From Himantopus leucocephalus (lineage: Eukaryota > Chordata > Aves > Charadriiformes > Recurvirostridae): 64,000 nt of DNA. Under the pieces are notes generated by a model. The model worked only from the letters and a program-made list of their open reading frames with translations, had not been told where the DNA came from and did no database searches. The translations under genes were made by a program, and so were the position numbers. The stretch is taken from NCBI GenBank assembly GCA_003993805.1, contig RSEF01000031.1:51978600-52042599 (forward strand), read 5' to 3'. Positions 50,522-60,999 of this stretch are shown piece by piece. Positions within the stretch are counted from its first letter, which is position 1. Every line of letters begins with the position of its first letter.

Positions 50522-51531
50522 GTGCGAGGTTAAGTTTACTGTGCCTCCCTTTTACAAAATGTGTTTTACTGCTTGCCAGCTCTCTGACTAATTAGAAGCA
50601 TAAGATCACCATTATTTTTACATGAAGATTATTGGAATTTACCATTTTGAAATATCTGTTATTGCAGGCAAATGTCTCAGTAGAAGTGAAGGAGGAAAAC
50701 ATAGTCATTTAAAGATGAGATAAATCACTACCATGGAGTGTTTGTGTCATTTGCTTAATAAAATGCTGTGTGTCAAGTTCAAGACATTTATATAGAACTT
50801 GATAAAGAACATGCCGTCATTTTAACTCTTCTTCTTATAGAAAGTGTGACATGTGAAAGTGAAAGACTATTTTTCTCCTGGAAATTTTTAATCTGATTCT
50901 TTGATTTTTATTTTCAATTTGTTCCACTTTTTGCCTTTTGTGAGTGAAGGATGTAAGAAAGAAAGATGGTCAATATAGTTACCTTCAGCATTCAACAGTA
51001 TATTTCTGAAATAACTAGTGCCATTTCACCTGCATTTTCAAGTGACAGGTCTGCTTTCAAACTGCAATCCCAATGATTCTGTGAAAAAACTCTAAGGATC
51101 AAGTGAATTATTATAATTTATTGGGGTTTTTTTCTTCATCCCAGTTAAATGGGGATGTAGACTGACGTATGCTGTTTGAAATTGTTTTCACTTATTTTCG
51201 GGATGAAATGAAAGTATTATATGTTTTTTATCAATAATAACTGAGATCTCCTGGAGTCAAAGTCCCGCTTTTCCTTATATCATTTGCTGTGTGAGAGAAT
51301 TAGGGTGTTTTATTACACATTTTCTAGAATTCTTACATGAGAGAAAACTCTGTGTGATACATGTATTCTACAGGTGTAATAGAAAAAGCTGCTGAGTCAG
51401 TGACAAAAATCTGTACTGGACAGGTGATGCAGTCCTTAATATGAGTCATCTATCAAAATGCCCATCAGAGGCGTTACAGAGGCAACGTCCTGCCGAAACT
51501 TCTAGCAGTGGGAGGTGGCTCCTCCCAAGGT

Positions 51532-51593
51532 CTGAGCTCAGCAAGGAGTGTGAGGCTCTGCCTCCTAAGTCATGCAGATCCTGCTGAGCTCAG
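51532..51593. repeat. Imperfect inverted repeat with nested hairpin
   Basis: CTGAGCTCAGCAAGGA (51532-51547) pairs with TCCTGCTGAGCTCAG (51579-51593) with one unpaired base. The loop holds a second perfect hairpin, GAGGC-TCT-GCCTC (51552-51564). The whole could fold as a branched stem in RNA or extrude as a cruciform. It sits in a GC-richer patch (about 51470-51600) that may be a small old transposon; no target duplication was identified. Confidence 0.7.
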
Positions 51594-52374
51594 AAAACAA
51601 GAGCAACTATAAGAGATTGAGTCCTCATCTGTAAATCCTGAATGCAATTTCATAAAGGGAAAAGATACATTCCCTTGTGCTCCCACAAAATAAGCGCAAC
51701 GTTGCCTGTCCTTTGGTTTTGTGCGCATGAGTAGGGGAGAGGGAGGAAGAAACCTTTCTTTCCTCATTCTTGTATTGCGTGCTTAATTACAAACTAAATG
51801 GCAATCCTACACTTCAAGGATCACATGAAGTTACTTTCTTCTTTTTCCCCAATAATATAGGACATTCAAGTGGTATTAGGAAGAATATGTGATAGCCTTC
51901 CTTTCCATTCCCTGCCAATGACATATTGGCTAACAAAACTACTTGACTTATTTGATGTGTAATTCATCCAGACAGAAGACAAAACCACTGAAAGACAAAT
52001 GGAAAGGAGGAAGGGGCAGGGGACAGTGTCTGTGTTTGATTACACAGAGCTGCAGTTTCTATATCCATTTATTTGTTTGTTTGTACAGTGGTAACATCTG
52101 AGGAGAACAAGATTGGTAGCAAATGGTTATTACATTCTATAAAATAATTTTCTACATTGTTAGAATAATATATTTTAAAATATTTTTGGACTTTCATAAC
52201 CAATTTCAGTACCTGCTCACCCATCCTCCCTCTGACATTCACCTAATCCAATAGTGGTAACTGGAATTAAAAGAAAAGCCAGAAGACCAATTATGATTAG
52301 AGGGTAAACACAGAGATGATAATCGCTGTGAGATCACAGAAAGTTTTCAATATCTTTTAGGAAGGTTAAGCAGA

Positions 52375-52555
52375 GATTTCGTGAGATAGAGGTAGCGCAT
52401 TTGTGGCAATGTGAGAGCTGAGCTGAGCTCTAAGAGCGCTCAGCGTCTAAGCTGCCAGGGAGTGGAACTCCGGGTTCGGGGTCTCGCTGGTAGAGTGCAC
52501 TGAACACCCACCGTGCCCCCGGGCCAGCTCGCCGGATTACATTTTCGAATGGAGC
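52375..52555. other. GC-rich patch, unidentified
   Basis: About 180 bases, GC-rich and with several CG dinucleotides (GAGCGCTCAGCG, ACTCCGGGTTCGGGGTCTCG, CCCCCGGGCCAGCTCGCCGG), in an intron that is otherwise AT-rich. It has the look of a fragment of an LTR or another recent insertion. It is not a tRNA: I found no cloverleaf or A-box/B-box pair. No open frame of interest. Confidence 0.5.
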
Positions 52556-54893
52556 TTTTAGTGTAGCAGACATCTGCTGTAGCTTTGGGAACTTATGTTT
52601 TCTAATAGTCGAAGAATAAAGAATTGTCTGTTCAAAGATAATATTGAGTGGCTCACGTAATAAAGTGCAGCTGCTTGTTTCCTGATATGTAAGCTAAATA
52701 AAAGCTCACATCTGTTTGTATTATAGAAAGCCTGCAAAAATAGCAGATGTTTACCAGTAGAATTGTCTAGAAATGGCAACAAAGAGAAAAAAACAGGTCA
52801 GAAAAGGGGAGTGAATCTCATTTAAATCTTCAGTGAAACTGTTGCTTCTGCAGTGGAGGTACAAACTTATAAAAGGGGTATTATTTCATTTACTGCTTTA
52901 AATTAAATAAAGCAGAGAAAATGAAGCAATTTGTGTTCATAGTTACACACTTAAAAAGTAAAACTTGCCAACATTCAGTTACTTAAAAAAAATAAAATCC
53001 TACATTAGAACGTCAACTTAGAATTATATTTCTGGTTGTTAAGTCTGCATGGTTTTTGAAATTTTTTTAACTTATTTTTGTAAATTAAAGACATGACTAA
53101 AAAAAATTAGCTTCCATTAGGCATTCAAACTGATTATTTTTTACCTGGTAAGTTTATTCTGTAACAGTTGAAATGTTTTCGCACAGGAAGGGAAACGTTA
53201 GTTAGTAAATGTCTGTAAGGTAGGGTTAGGGATTTGTTTCTGGGTACGTTTTGCTGGAATGTACCTCAAGAGTAGTCATGGTAATATATCTAAGAAAGTC
53301 AGCCTTACAGAAATGTGTTAACGTTTGAGTTATGCAAAGTTAGGAAGTTGTGAGTTGAGTTACGAAGTAAGCTTCTACTTTCTTGTGATGATGTTTCAGT
53401 ATATCATGCCATAATATTATAATTTTATTTCATATAAGAAAAACATGATTTTTTTTTAATATGTCCATTGTTTTATTATGTCCATGTTTGGTCAATATAA
53501 GACAATCCTATCTTACCTGTGCGTAAACACTTGTCAAGGGCTTGATGGTTCAAAATACCACAGTGATTGGTTTTGCTTTGCCTGTTGAAATATGTTTGAA
53601 ATAGTTATAAGACGTTTGTGTTTGCATGTACAAAGAAAATTAGGTGTATAATCTTTGAATCTTATCTGTATTACATTTTTCTTTTCCACATTAGTGAAAC
53701 TTGGAAAATTGGACATCTTAATATTTTGGCTTTTTTTTTTTTTTTCCCCTAAATGAGGTTTCAGAGCTGCCTACGCCAATCGTAAACTTAATGACCAGAA
53801 CAGCAGTCATAAGCTTGGTACTTTTGTTCTGTGTCATAATTTACCACTTTTTAATATAAAATACACTTCAAATACTATGGGAGAGAAATACTGAATAATG
53901 ACAACTTCCAGTAATCTGCTAATGATGTAGTGTGTTTAAAAAGAAGCCAGATGATTTTGGCTTGTTGTTATTAGAGAATGCCTACCAAACTCTTTCAGTG
54001 TTTTAAAACTTCTGGGATTGCTTTATATTTCTGATAATGCTAAAATATCAACAAATTCTTAAACTATTTCTCCACTCCATTGGAATGTAGGAAGTGAAGA
54101 TTGAAGTCCTTATTCTGATACAACTTCCTCATAATGCTTTTTTCTGAATAGGTATTAGTTGAAATATTTAAATGTGAGTTGAACTATGTACTTCTTAGAG
54201 ATATTACGGATTAACCACAGTGATTTTGACTCCTCTGCGTTTATGTCTGTGTCTTATTGGGGTGGTTCTGTATAGACAATGAAATATTAATACCAGTGCT
54301 GATTGCTTCCCAGAAAATGTTTAGTGTCAATGAGTTACCATTATAAAATGAAAAAAAAGTCTTACAAAAAGATTCTGGACATCTCTTTTTATCAATTTAA
54401 TTGTCCAGTTATTTTTTTCTGCTCTTATTGCATATATCCATTATGTATAACCAAAGTTTTATAATCATGGTTATCTGTGGCATTTATGAATCTGGGGAAA
54501 TATGTATGCTTAATTTAAATAATTATTTTCTTTTGAGGACAAAGAAACTATTCTGTTAAATTCATCTGACTATTCTAGTGAGCACAGAATACAGTTTGTG
54601 TTTTTAAACTAGACTTGTATAACACTATGGATTTTGAGAATAGGTTAATTAAGGATATAAAAGGTTAAACGCTGTGGTTTGGTTTTGTGGCGTAGCTCTA
54701 GTTTTGTAACTGAAACATGTGTTTCCTTGCTAATAAAGATGTTTCACATCTTGTCAAGAACCATTTTTTGGTCATCATGCGCCTAAAACTCTTCAGCTAT
54801 TTCCTTTCAGATTGAATTAATTAGACTTACAGGATCTAAACTGACATTTTGGAAGGTGTGTTTTTGTTATTTAATGTGTGGTGGTTTTGATAG

Positions 54894-55084
54894 GGGGAAA
54901 GATGTTCATTCTCTGTCCAGATGTGGCATTACTTCTGCTGTGCTCTTCATCATGATCTATGGACTATTCTACCTCCCAAGACAGCCCAGGAGATACTTAC
55001 AGATGTACTAGAGCAGTCTTTGGCTATGCTGTCCTCCAGATACTGTCAGGCCTGCCCCAGTTACAAGAGAACACCGCAAATCAG
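54894..55084 (+). CDS. KIAA0825: KIAA0825 coding exon
   Basis: 191 bases: [59 protein letters not shown], then TPQI and two bases (AG) of an Arg codon before donor GTAATG. It matches mammalian KIAA0825 (GERCSFSIQMWHYFCWSLHY, from memory) closely. Acceptor TTTTGATAG directly precedes GGG GAA, so the start is fixed by the phase-0 end of the previous exon. No stop inside. The W, Y, F and C rich start suggests a buried helix. Confidence 0.94.
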
Positions 55085-55867
55085 GTAATGGTTGTACATT
55101 TAATGCACACTTTTAATGAATAAAATAAGTAAATCTTAGTTTTATGTTATGCACTGATTTGATTCAAATTTAAGCGTTAATGAACACAGCAGAGGGGATA
55201 GACACAATTTATGTATTTTGATGTTCATTTTAATTCAATATATTTTGTATATTTAAGTATATTTGATAGTCATATACTAAACCGGGTAGAATAAAAGACC
55301 TCTTTTGAACTCTTGGTGAAATTGTTGCATAAGCTGCTGGATTGGTTTGAAAGCCTCATGATGAACAGCGCATTGAGGAGTGGTGGGGCAGCCAAAGACG
55401 CGGGCAGAATTGGCAGCATCGGGATTATAAATCAAGCCATTGATTCATGAAGAAAAGTCCATAGAATTTGGGTTTTCATAGGGCTTTTCAAGCAAAAGAG
55501 TTACGAGGTCACATCAAAAGATTTGCCAGAATGAAGACAGTGGTGCAGAAGGAGAGAGGAGGAAGAAGCTATTCCTTTTCCTGTCATTTTGGGAAATATA
55601 AAGCTGGAAGTTCTTCTTGTTGGGATTCTTATGTTTTCCCAGAAAGGAGGGTTTCTTTAAGAAATACTAAAGCAGGTGTCTCCAGGTGGAAGCTTACCCT
55701 ATCTCTGTCCTCCTTCTATCCAGTGTCTTATTTGACTGAAGAAATTGGTGTGTTTCTCATCGTGCCCCCTTGCTGTATATCTTTCCTGTATGAATATGTT
55801 TGTCTTTTTAGATTTCAAAAGTGATACAGTCCATGGTGGCCATGCAAGTTAAAAACTTAAGAGCTTG

Positions 55868-56064
55868 TCATTCACGGAATTTTTCAGAGTTGGAAGGGAC
55901 CTCTAGAGATCATNNNNNNNNNNNNNNNNNNNNNNNNNNNNNNNNNNNNNNNNNNNNNNNNNNNNNNNNNNNNNNNNNNNNNNNNNNNNNNNNNNNNNNN
56001 NNNNNNNNNNNNNGATGGTACACTCTATCCCTTCATCCAGGTCATTGATGACTACATTAAACAC
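55868..56064 (-). mobile_element. CR1 LINE interrupted by an assembly gap
   Basis: Left of the gap is the reverse complement of a CR1 3' end, TTCAGAGTTGGAAGGGACC then TCTAGAGATCAT. Right of it is CATCCAGGTCATTGATGA then CTACATTAAACA, which corresponds to the RT region seen at 43706-43731 in the large copy (GATCATTAATGAAGATGTTAAACA). In a full element these parts are several hundred bases apart. The 100 N therefore understate the missing length unless the copy is deleted. The left-hand sequence variant (TTCAGAGTTGG) differs from the 42.8-kb copy, so this is another CR1 subfamily. Confidence 0.85.
55914..56013. other. Assembly gap, 100 N
   Basis: Exactly 100 N, placeholder for an unknown length, inside a CR1 copy. 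The open frame drawn through it on the plus strand has no meaning. Confidence 0.99.
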
Positions 56065-59048
56065 ATGTATTGTGCTTTTTTTGTATATTCTTTAGTGTTT
56101 TGTACTGAGTAGGAGATGACAATCTTTCTGTTACAGAAGATCGTGACGAGTAAGGTGGATGTACCTTTTTATGATTTCATAATATCAATTATAACTTTCT
56201 CAACAAGAAATCAGGTGAATGACTTGAATGCTGAGAGAAAAATTTAGAGATTCTATTGGTAAAATTGCTGTCTATTGGGTATATATATCTGTCATTCAAT
56301 TTTAAAGATGGGAAATATTAAAAATACTAAATTGAATATATAAGAGTTACAAGTCATGAAGTTGCTTTTTAGTCTTGTTTATTCCTTATGCAGAGCTGAA
56401 CCCTTGGAAGTCTACAAGGAAATACCATTAGGATGCATCTTGTTGGCATCTCATTTTTTCACACCTGCACTGAGGCTTACAAGATCAATTCTCACCTTGT
56501 CATACTTTACTGAAGAATAAAACTACTGTAACTTGGAATCTTGCTGTGGTATTAAATACTTTCACAGATGCTATCCACTGCTTTGAGACTATAGGCAGCT
56601 GCTTTAACATAGCTTGTAGTCAAAACAAATTTCCTACTGGCTATTATTATACTTCTGTCAGAAGAGGAGTTGAATTAAACTGTCTGGCACAGAGTTGGGT
56701 TTTCCTGGCAAGAATTACATAGCCAGTAGTGGACAGTGAGAGATGCTGGCACCAGAATTACTGTATTATCATTAGACACTTGAGTTTTATAGTATTTGAA
56801 GTTATTCTAGTATTTAAACAATCTTTAAAGTCCTCACTATCTCCATGGACTAGCTCCACCTCAATTTAAAAATTTCTGTAAAGGTTTTGTTGTAAGTCTC
56901 AGAGTCCAAAAGTCTGCCCTGTCCTTGTCCGTAGGAGACAGCAAAGAAACAATACTTAAAAAACTGCTTTAGTCCAGAAGTCTCTCAAACAGTTCATATG
57001 CTATCAGTAGAGAAGAGGGGGGGTCTTTTTTTATTAAATTACTGCCCAAACTGTATCTATCATGCTTTCTTGTAGGAAGCTGGCTCTATGCTTTGCTATA
57101 TTAAGCAAAATATTTCAGAGGATTAAAGACAATAAGATGTTTTTTCTTTAATTTTCTCACAATGTTGAAATTACTGTCTTTAAAATAATATTTTCTAGTT
57201 TAATTTCTCCCTTTATCTATATTACAGTCTCAGCTTTATTTTTGATCTTCAGATTTTCATGAATTCATAAAGAGCACAAGTTCACTCTCTGCTAATCCTT
57301 CTGCTCACATATTGCTTACTTAAGATCATTTTGAAGTCTGTAGTAAATTCTTCCTACTAATTTTGTTTGATTAGTAAAATTAATTTCCAGATAAATCACC
57401 CTATCTTTTGGAGAAGTTCAGAAGCTGTACACCTATCTTTCTTGTTGAACAAGTGTAATTCTCTCTCTTCTTTCATCTGGGGTTTTATAGGCAGTGTCCT
57501 TATAGACATGTAGATACACTTCTAAATTAACATATGTAGCTGTGAAAAAGGTTAAAAAATAAGTTTATATAACTAAATGACAAAACACAAATAATGTTGA
57601 TGCTGTGGTGACAAAGCACCCCATAAGAAAGAGATTTTACCTTTTAGGTTCGGAGTTCCTGAAGGCTTCATTCCAATGGGTTTCCGTTCTCTTCAAACTC
57701 TTCAAACTTCAGTTTTGAGTGTTTAGATCCACTCTCATTGTTTCCATGTCATGGCAGTGGCTTTTCTTATGCTTTGTAAAAAGATTCTTTTGTCCTGAGA
57801 AAGTCCTCCTGTCTTTTCCAGAGGTATTTTTAAATGTCCTTCTACTGCTACTGCAATAGAAAGAGTTCTGACTCAAAAATGGGAATGACATTGAATCACT
57901 CCAGAAAGTAAAGCAAATATGCCACAAATGAGTTCTGTAGAAGTGGCATTTTAAAAGGTAGTTAGCCTCTTTATATAACTTAGAAAATCCCAGCCATGAT
58001 ACATAAAGAAACAAGCTTCAGAGAAGGAAAGTTATTAAGATGAAAAATTCACAGCCAAGTAAGTTGAAAAGTAAGGTGAAAAGAAGTAATAATTGATTAT
58101 GGTCAGTGGAGCATGGATGTAACAGACTATATCCTCTCTGCTGGAATGGCATTCAGTGTAAAGGAGAGTAAAAAGAGAAGAGGCCAAGGGGCACCCATTC
58201 CTTACACAAGTTATTGCATCCTAGTGGTTGCTACGGAATTGTACAATGCTAATAAGTTTATTGTTATTCATTATTAAATAATAATTAAAGGCAAATATTA
58301 AATGCTCTAACACTATTCTTATAATTTTATATTTATAATCATACGGTATCAAAATTAATAAAAATAGGTTTTTTTAGTGTAGTGGATTGGGCATATCTGA
58401 TTTTGGCCTGTCACATCCTTTGGGTAAGAGAAGTAATGCAGAAGTGACATAAAACTAGCTTATCTAATTCTTCACCCGTCCTTATATTTGAAAGCAGCGT
58501 TTTTTTCAACCAGTGTTCTATTTCTCATAAGCCAGTGAAGATCCAAAGCCTCTGGTCGAAATTTTTGTCCAGTATAATCCAAAGTGTACATGTACTTGTG
58601 TGTTATTCAAAAGACGACCGTTATCATTTCAAAACATATTTTACTTATGATTATGCTAAAAGTATTGAGAATACGGTGCATGTATTATGCAGAAAGAAAA
58701 GAGCTGTAGGAATGAATGACTGAAGAGCAATTTGCTTATTCAATGGATTTTGAAACGTAGTTTGCAAACATGCTATATAGGAGTAAAAATATGAAGAATA
58801 CTGCTTTAACAGTACTAACAGTGCTAGATACCAAGTTTCAAAGAGTGATAGTAAATAAGATATAGAATGATGACATTTTTAACAGTACATAAGATTAATA
58901 AATTTGCAATTATGTGTATGCATATGTACCTTAGTACTAAGTGTCTTAAGGGATTCTTTGTCTTCTATTTAGATATATATTTAGTACTAATGATCCAAAG
59001 GGACTTTTCAGTCATGCATGTAACTGAGAAGTACTTGGTTTTTTTCAG

Positions 59049-59159
59049 GACATTTCTGAACAATTCTGATGAACATCTTCCTCAAGATTTTTCAAAAGTC
59101 TTTTATCATCCGTTACACTGGTTATTTTGCATACCATCACCCTGTTCCTCCTTACTGAA
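59049..59159 (+). CDS. KIAA0825: KIAA0825 coding exon (last in window)
   Basis: 111 bases after acceptor TTTTTTTCAG. The first base completes an Arg codon (or Lys, if an exon is missing before it), then TFLNNSDEHLPQDFSKVF, YHPLHWLFCIPSPCSSLL and two bases of a Lys codon before donor GTAAGT. It resembles the mammalian stretch TFQHGLDD...PLYWVSCISHFYPSLL (from memory), less closely than the preceding exons. It ends in phase 2, so the protein continues beyond; I see no further coding exon before 64000. The ATG-led frame that runs through it from 58867 is intronic before 59049. Confidence 0.85.
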
Positions 59160-59927
59160 GTAAGTACCAAAAGTTGGTTGTAAAAGAATCACCAGATAGT
59201 CAGTATTAATCAAATATTGTTGCAACATCTTGAAAAGAGTGTATCTTAATAAATGACTAACGAATAGTCTCATTAAAAAAAACATAGAAACCTTTTTTTA
59301 AATTCATTGCAGATTTCCCTAATCTTTAAACTTTAAGAGTCTATAAGAAAGGTCACACTGAAAGCAGTGCACTGTAGCTTTTTGCTAGTGTATTCATTAT
59401 GTTTGATATTTGAATTATCTGTAAGGTTTTCTTGGTTTAATTAAAGAGTATATAGGTCTTGACAATAATGTAGTTCAGCACAGTTTCTGTTTTGAAAGAC
59501 CTGTAATTAAAGGGGAGATTAAGAATGTGTGCCTCTGTTTATGATTGCTAGTTAAAAAAAGGTTTGATATATAAATAACTCATTGAAAAATGTGCTGCTT
59601 GGTCGTAGTTGATTTTTTGGGAGATTACAGTATGATTAGAGGCAAAAGCTTAATTTCTTTTTCTGTGTCACTGCATATAATGACAAGTTACATATGAGAC
59701 ATATGCTACCAGCTGTGCTGTCATTCCCTTTCTAATTTTGAACCTGAAACACTCCCACACCACTGTAGATCCTCTCCTAACCCCTTCACCTCCTCCTCCT
59801 CTTCAAAAGTTATTTCCTGAGAGATTTTCACTCTCCGTCTTCGTGAAAAGCTCTTTTTGTGAGTTGCTATTGTGTTTTCTGAGAAAGTATTTTTCTATTT
59901 TGGAGGAATACGTTATCATATGAGTGG

Positions 59928-59943
59928 TGACCTGTGGTGACCT
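59928..59943 (-). promoter_or_regulatory. Perfect DR4 nuclear-receptor response element
   Basis: The minus strand reads AGGTCA-CCAC-AGGTCA: two consensus half-sites in direct repeat with a four-base spacer. This is the preferred element of thyroid hormone receptor/RXR and LXR/RXR heterodimers. On the plus strand it results from a 10-base tandem duplication, GTGGTGACCT twice. A given 12-base pattern is expected about once per 8 Mb counting both strands, so the match is notable, but binding is not shown. Confidence 0.5.
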
Positions 59944-59979
59944 ATTGAAGATCAATGTGCTGCGGATTTATTACCTCTT

Positions 59980-60024
59980 ACCTTGTACGCACAGTATCTT
60001 GTACCTTGTACATCACAGTATCTT
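59980..60024 (+). repeat. Two-copy tandem repeat, ~22 bp
   Basis: ACCTTGTACGCACAGTATCTT (59980-60000) is followed after GT by ACCTTGTACATCACAGTATC plus TT (60003-60024). It is a near-exact local duplication and part of a chance open frame of 63 codons. Confidence 0.85.
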
Positions 60025-60353
60025 CCCTATGATTTTGCCCCATACTACACAGAACACGCTGATTTCTCTACGCAGCCTTTACTCCTAACTACGTCAGCAG
60101 TACTGTTATCTCCTTCCCTGGTGCCCCTGGTACCTGCTGATGTTGCCCAGGCAATAGCTGCTGTGACGGAGTAAAAGTTGTGTGGTTGGCTAACCAAAAT
60201 ACCAAACAGAGTGAGTAAGTGTGGAATTCAGAATGTGTCCTTTTCCCTGCTTGAAATAGTAATGTAAGTTTTTCTAGAGTTTGAAAGATCGTGTGTTTTT
60301 ACCTCTCAGTTGAGTTTCAATGAAATTTGTCAGTGGCTTGATAAGCTGTGCAT

Positions 60354-60399
60354 GGGGGGACAGAAAGGAGGGGAGAAGGGGGGTGGTTGGAGGAGAGGG
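60354..60399 (+). other. G-rich stretch with loose G-quadruplex potential
   Basis: Runs of six, four, six and three G are separated by 10, 4 and 13 bases, all on the sense strand. The long loops make a stable quadruplex less sure than at 46652-46672. Confidence 0.5.
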
Positions 60400-60950
60400 A
60401 ATGCCTGCACGATCACTTAAAAAGGGATCTACTCTACTTCTGGGAAAATTTGTGCTCATTAAGGACTCACTGTAGAAAAGACAATAAGCTTTTTGGTGCC
60501 CTAATCCAAGGCCAGTACTCAAAATTTAAATTATGCTGTGAATTATGAGTTTTGGAAGATGACTTCACAAGTGAGTACCCCCTGCTGCATAACAGTGTGT
60601 AGCGGAAGTGCTGGTACTGTTTCAGTCTGACATAATTCTCTTTTTTGAGGTGGAATTAGGATTTACAGATGCTGTTTAGGATATTTTTGCCTTGGATACA
60701 TAGCAGGAAACTGTTCCAGAGCTATCCAGCATTTACATGTTTTCCCTGGATGAAAGGTGAGAAAATATATATCTCCTTGACCACCAAATGGGAAAATGAG
60801 GAGTCCAAAAGAAAGCACACCTCTGATAAGATACGGTTAGTGCGTCTGTGTGAGGATGGTACATATATATAAAGCCATGTGTACTGTCCTGGTGATAATG
60901 AGTGAAATATGTTAGTAAAATACTTCATGTTTTCTTTTAACACCACACTT

Positions 60951-60999
60951 TTCTAATTTTGTTATTGGTTCTAATTTTGTTCTAATTTTGTTATCGGTT
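60951..60999 (+). repeat. Short AT-rich tandem repeat
   Basis: Three copies of TTCTAATTTTGTT, two of them extended by AT(T/C)GGTT. It looks like slippage duplication. Confidence 0.75.

Larger units (their letters stand above)
50522..54893 (+). other. KIAA0825: KIAA0825 intron, 4.4 kb
   Basis: Phase-0 intron, donor GTGCGA and acceptor TTTTGATAG, a poor pyrimidine tract. Inside are an imperfect inverted repeat at 51532-51593 and a GC-rich patch at about 52375-52555. The rest is AT-rich with no recognised repeats or genes. Confidence 0.85.
55085..59048 (+). other. KIAA0825: KIAA0825 intron(s), 4.0 kb
   Basis: Phase-2 intron, donor GTAATG and acceptor TTTTTTTCAG. It holds the gapped minus-strand CR1 at 55868-56064 and a plus-strand chance frame of 118 codons at 55468-55824. 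As I recall the mammalian protein, about 60 residues lie between TPQIR and the part coded by the next exon; I found no matching exon here. Both neighbours are in phase 2, so direct joining keeps the frame (AG|G gives Arg, then TFLNN). Confidence 0.7.

Noticed and set aside
52440..52540. tRNA-like or Pol III element in the GC-rich patch
   Set aside because: GGTTCGGGGTC loosely recalls a B box, but no A box at proper spacing and no cloverleaf can be drawn.
55468..55824. Plus-strand 118-codon frame in an intron
   Set aside because: Low-complexity Arg/Ser-rich start, no homology I recognise, and no compatible splice phase with the KIAA0825 exons.
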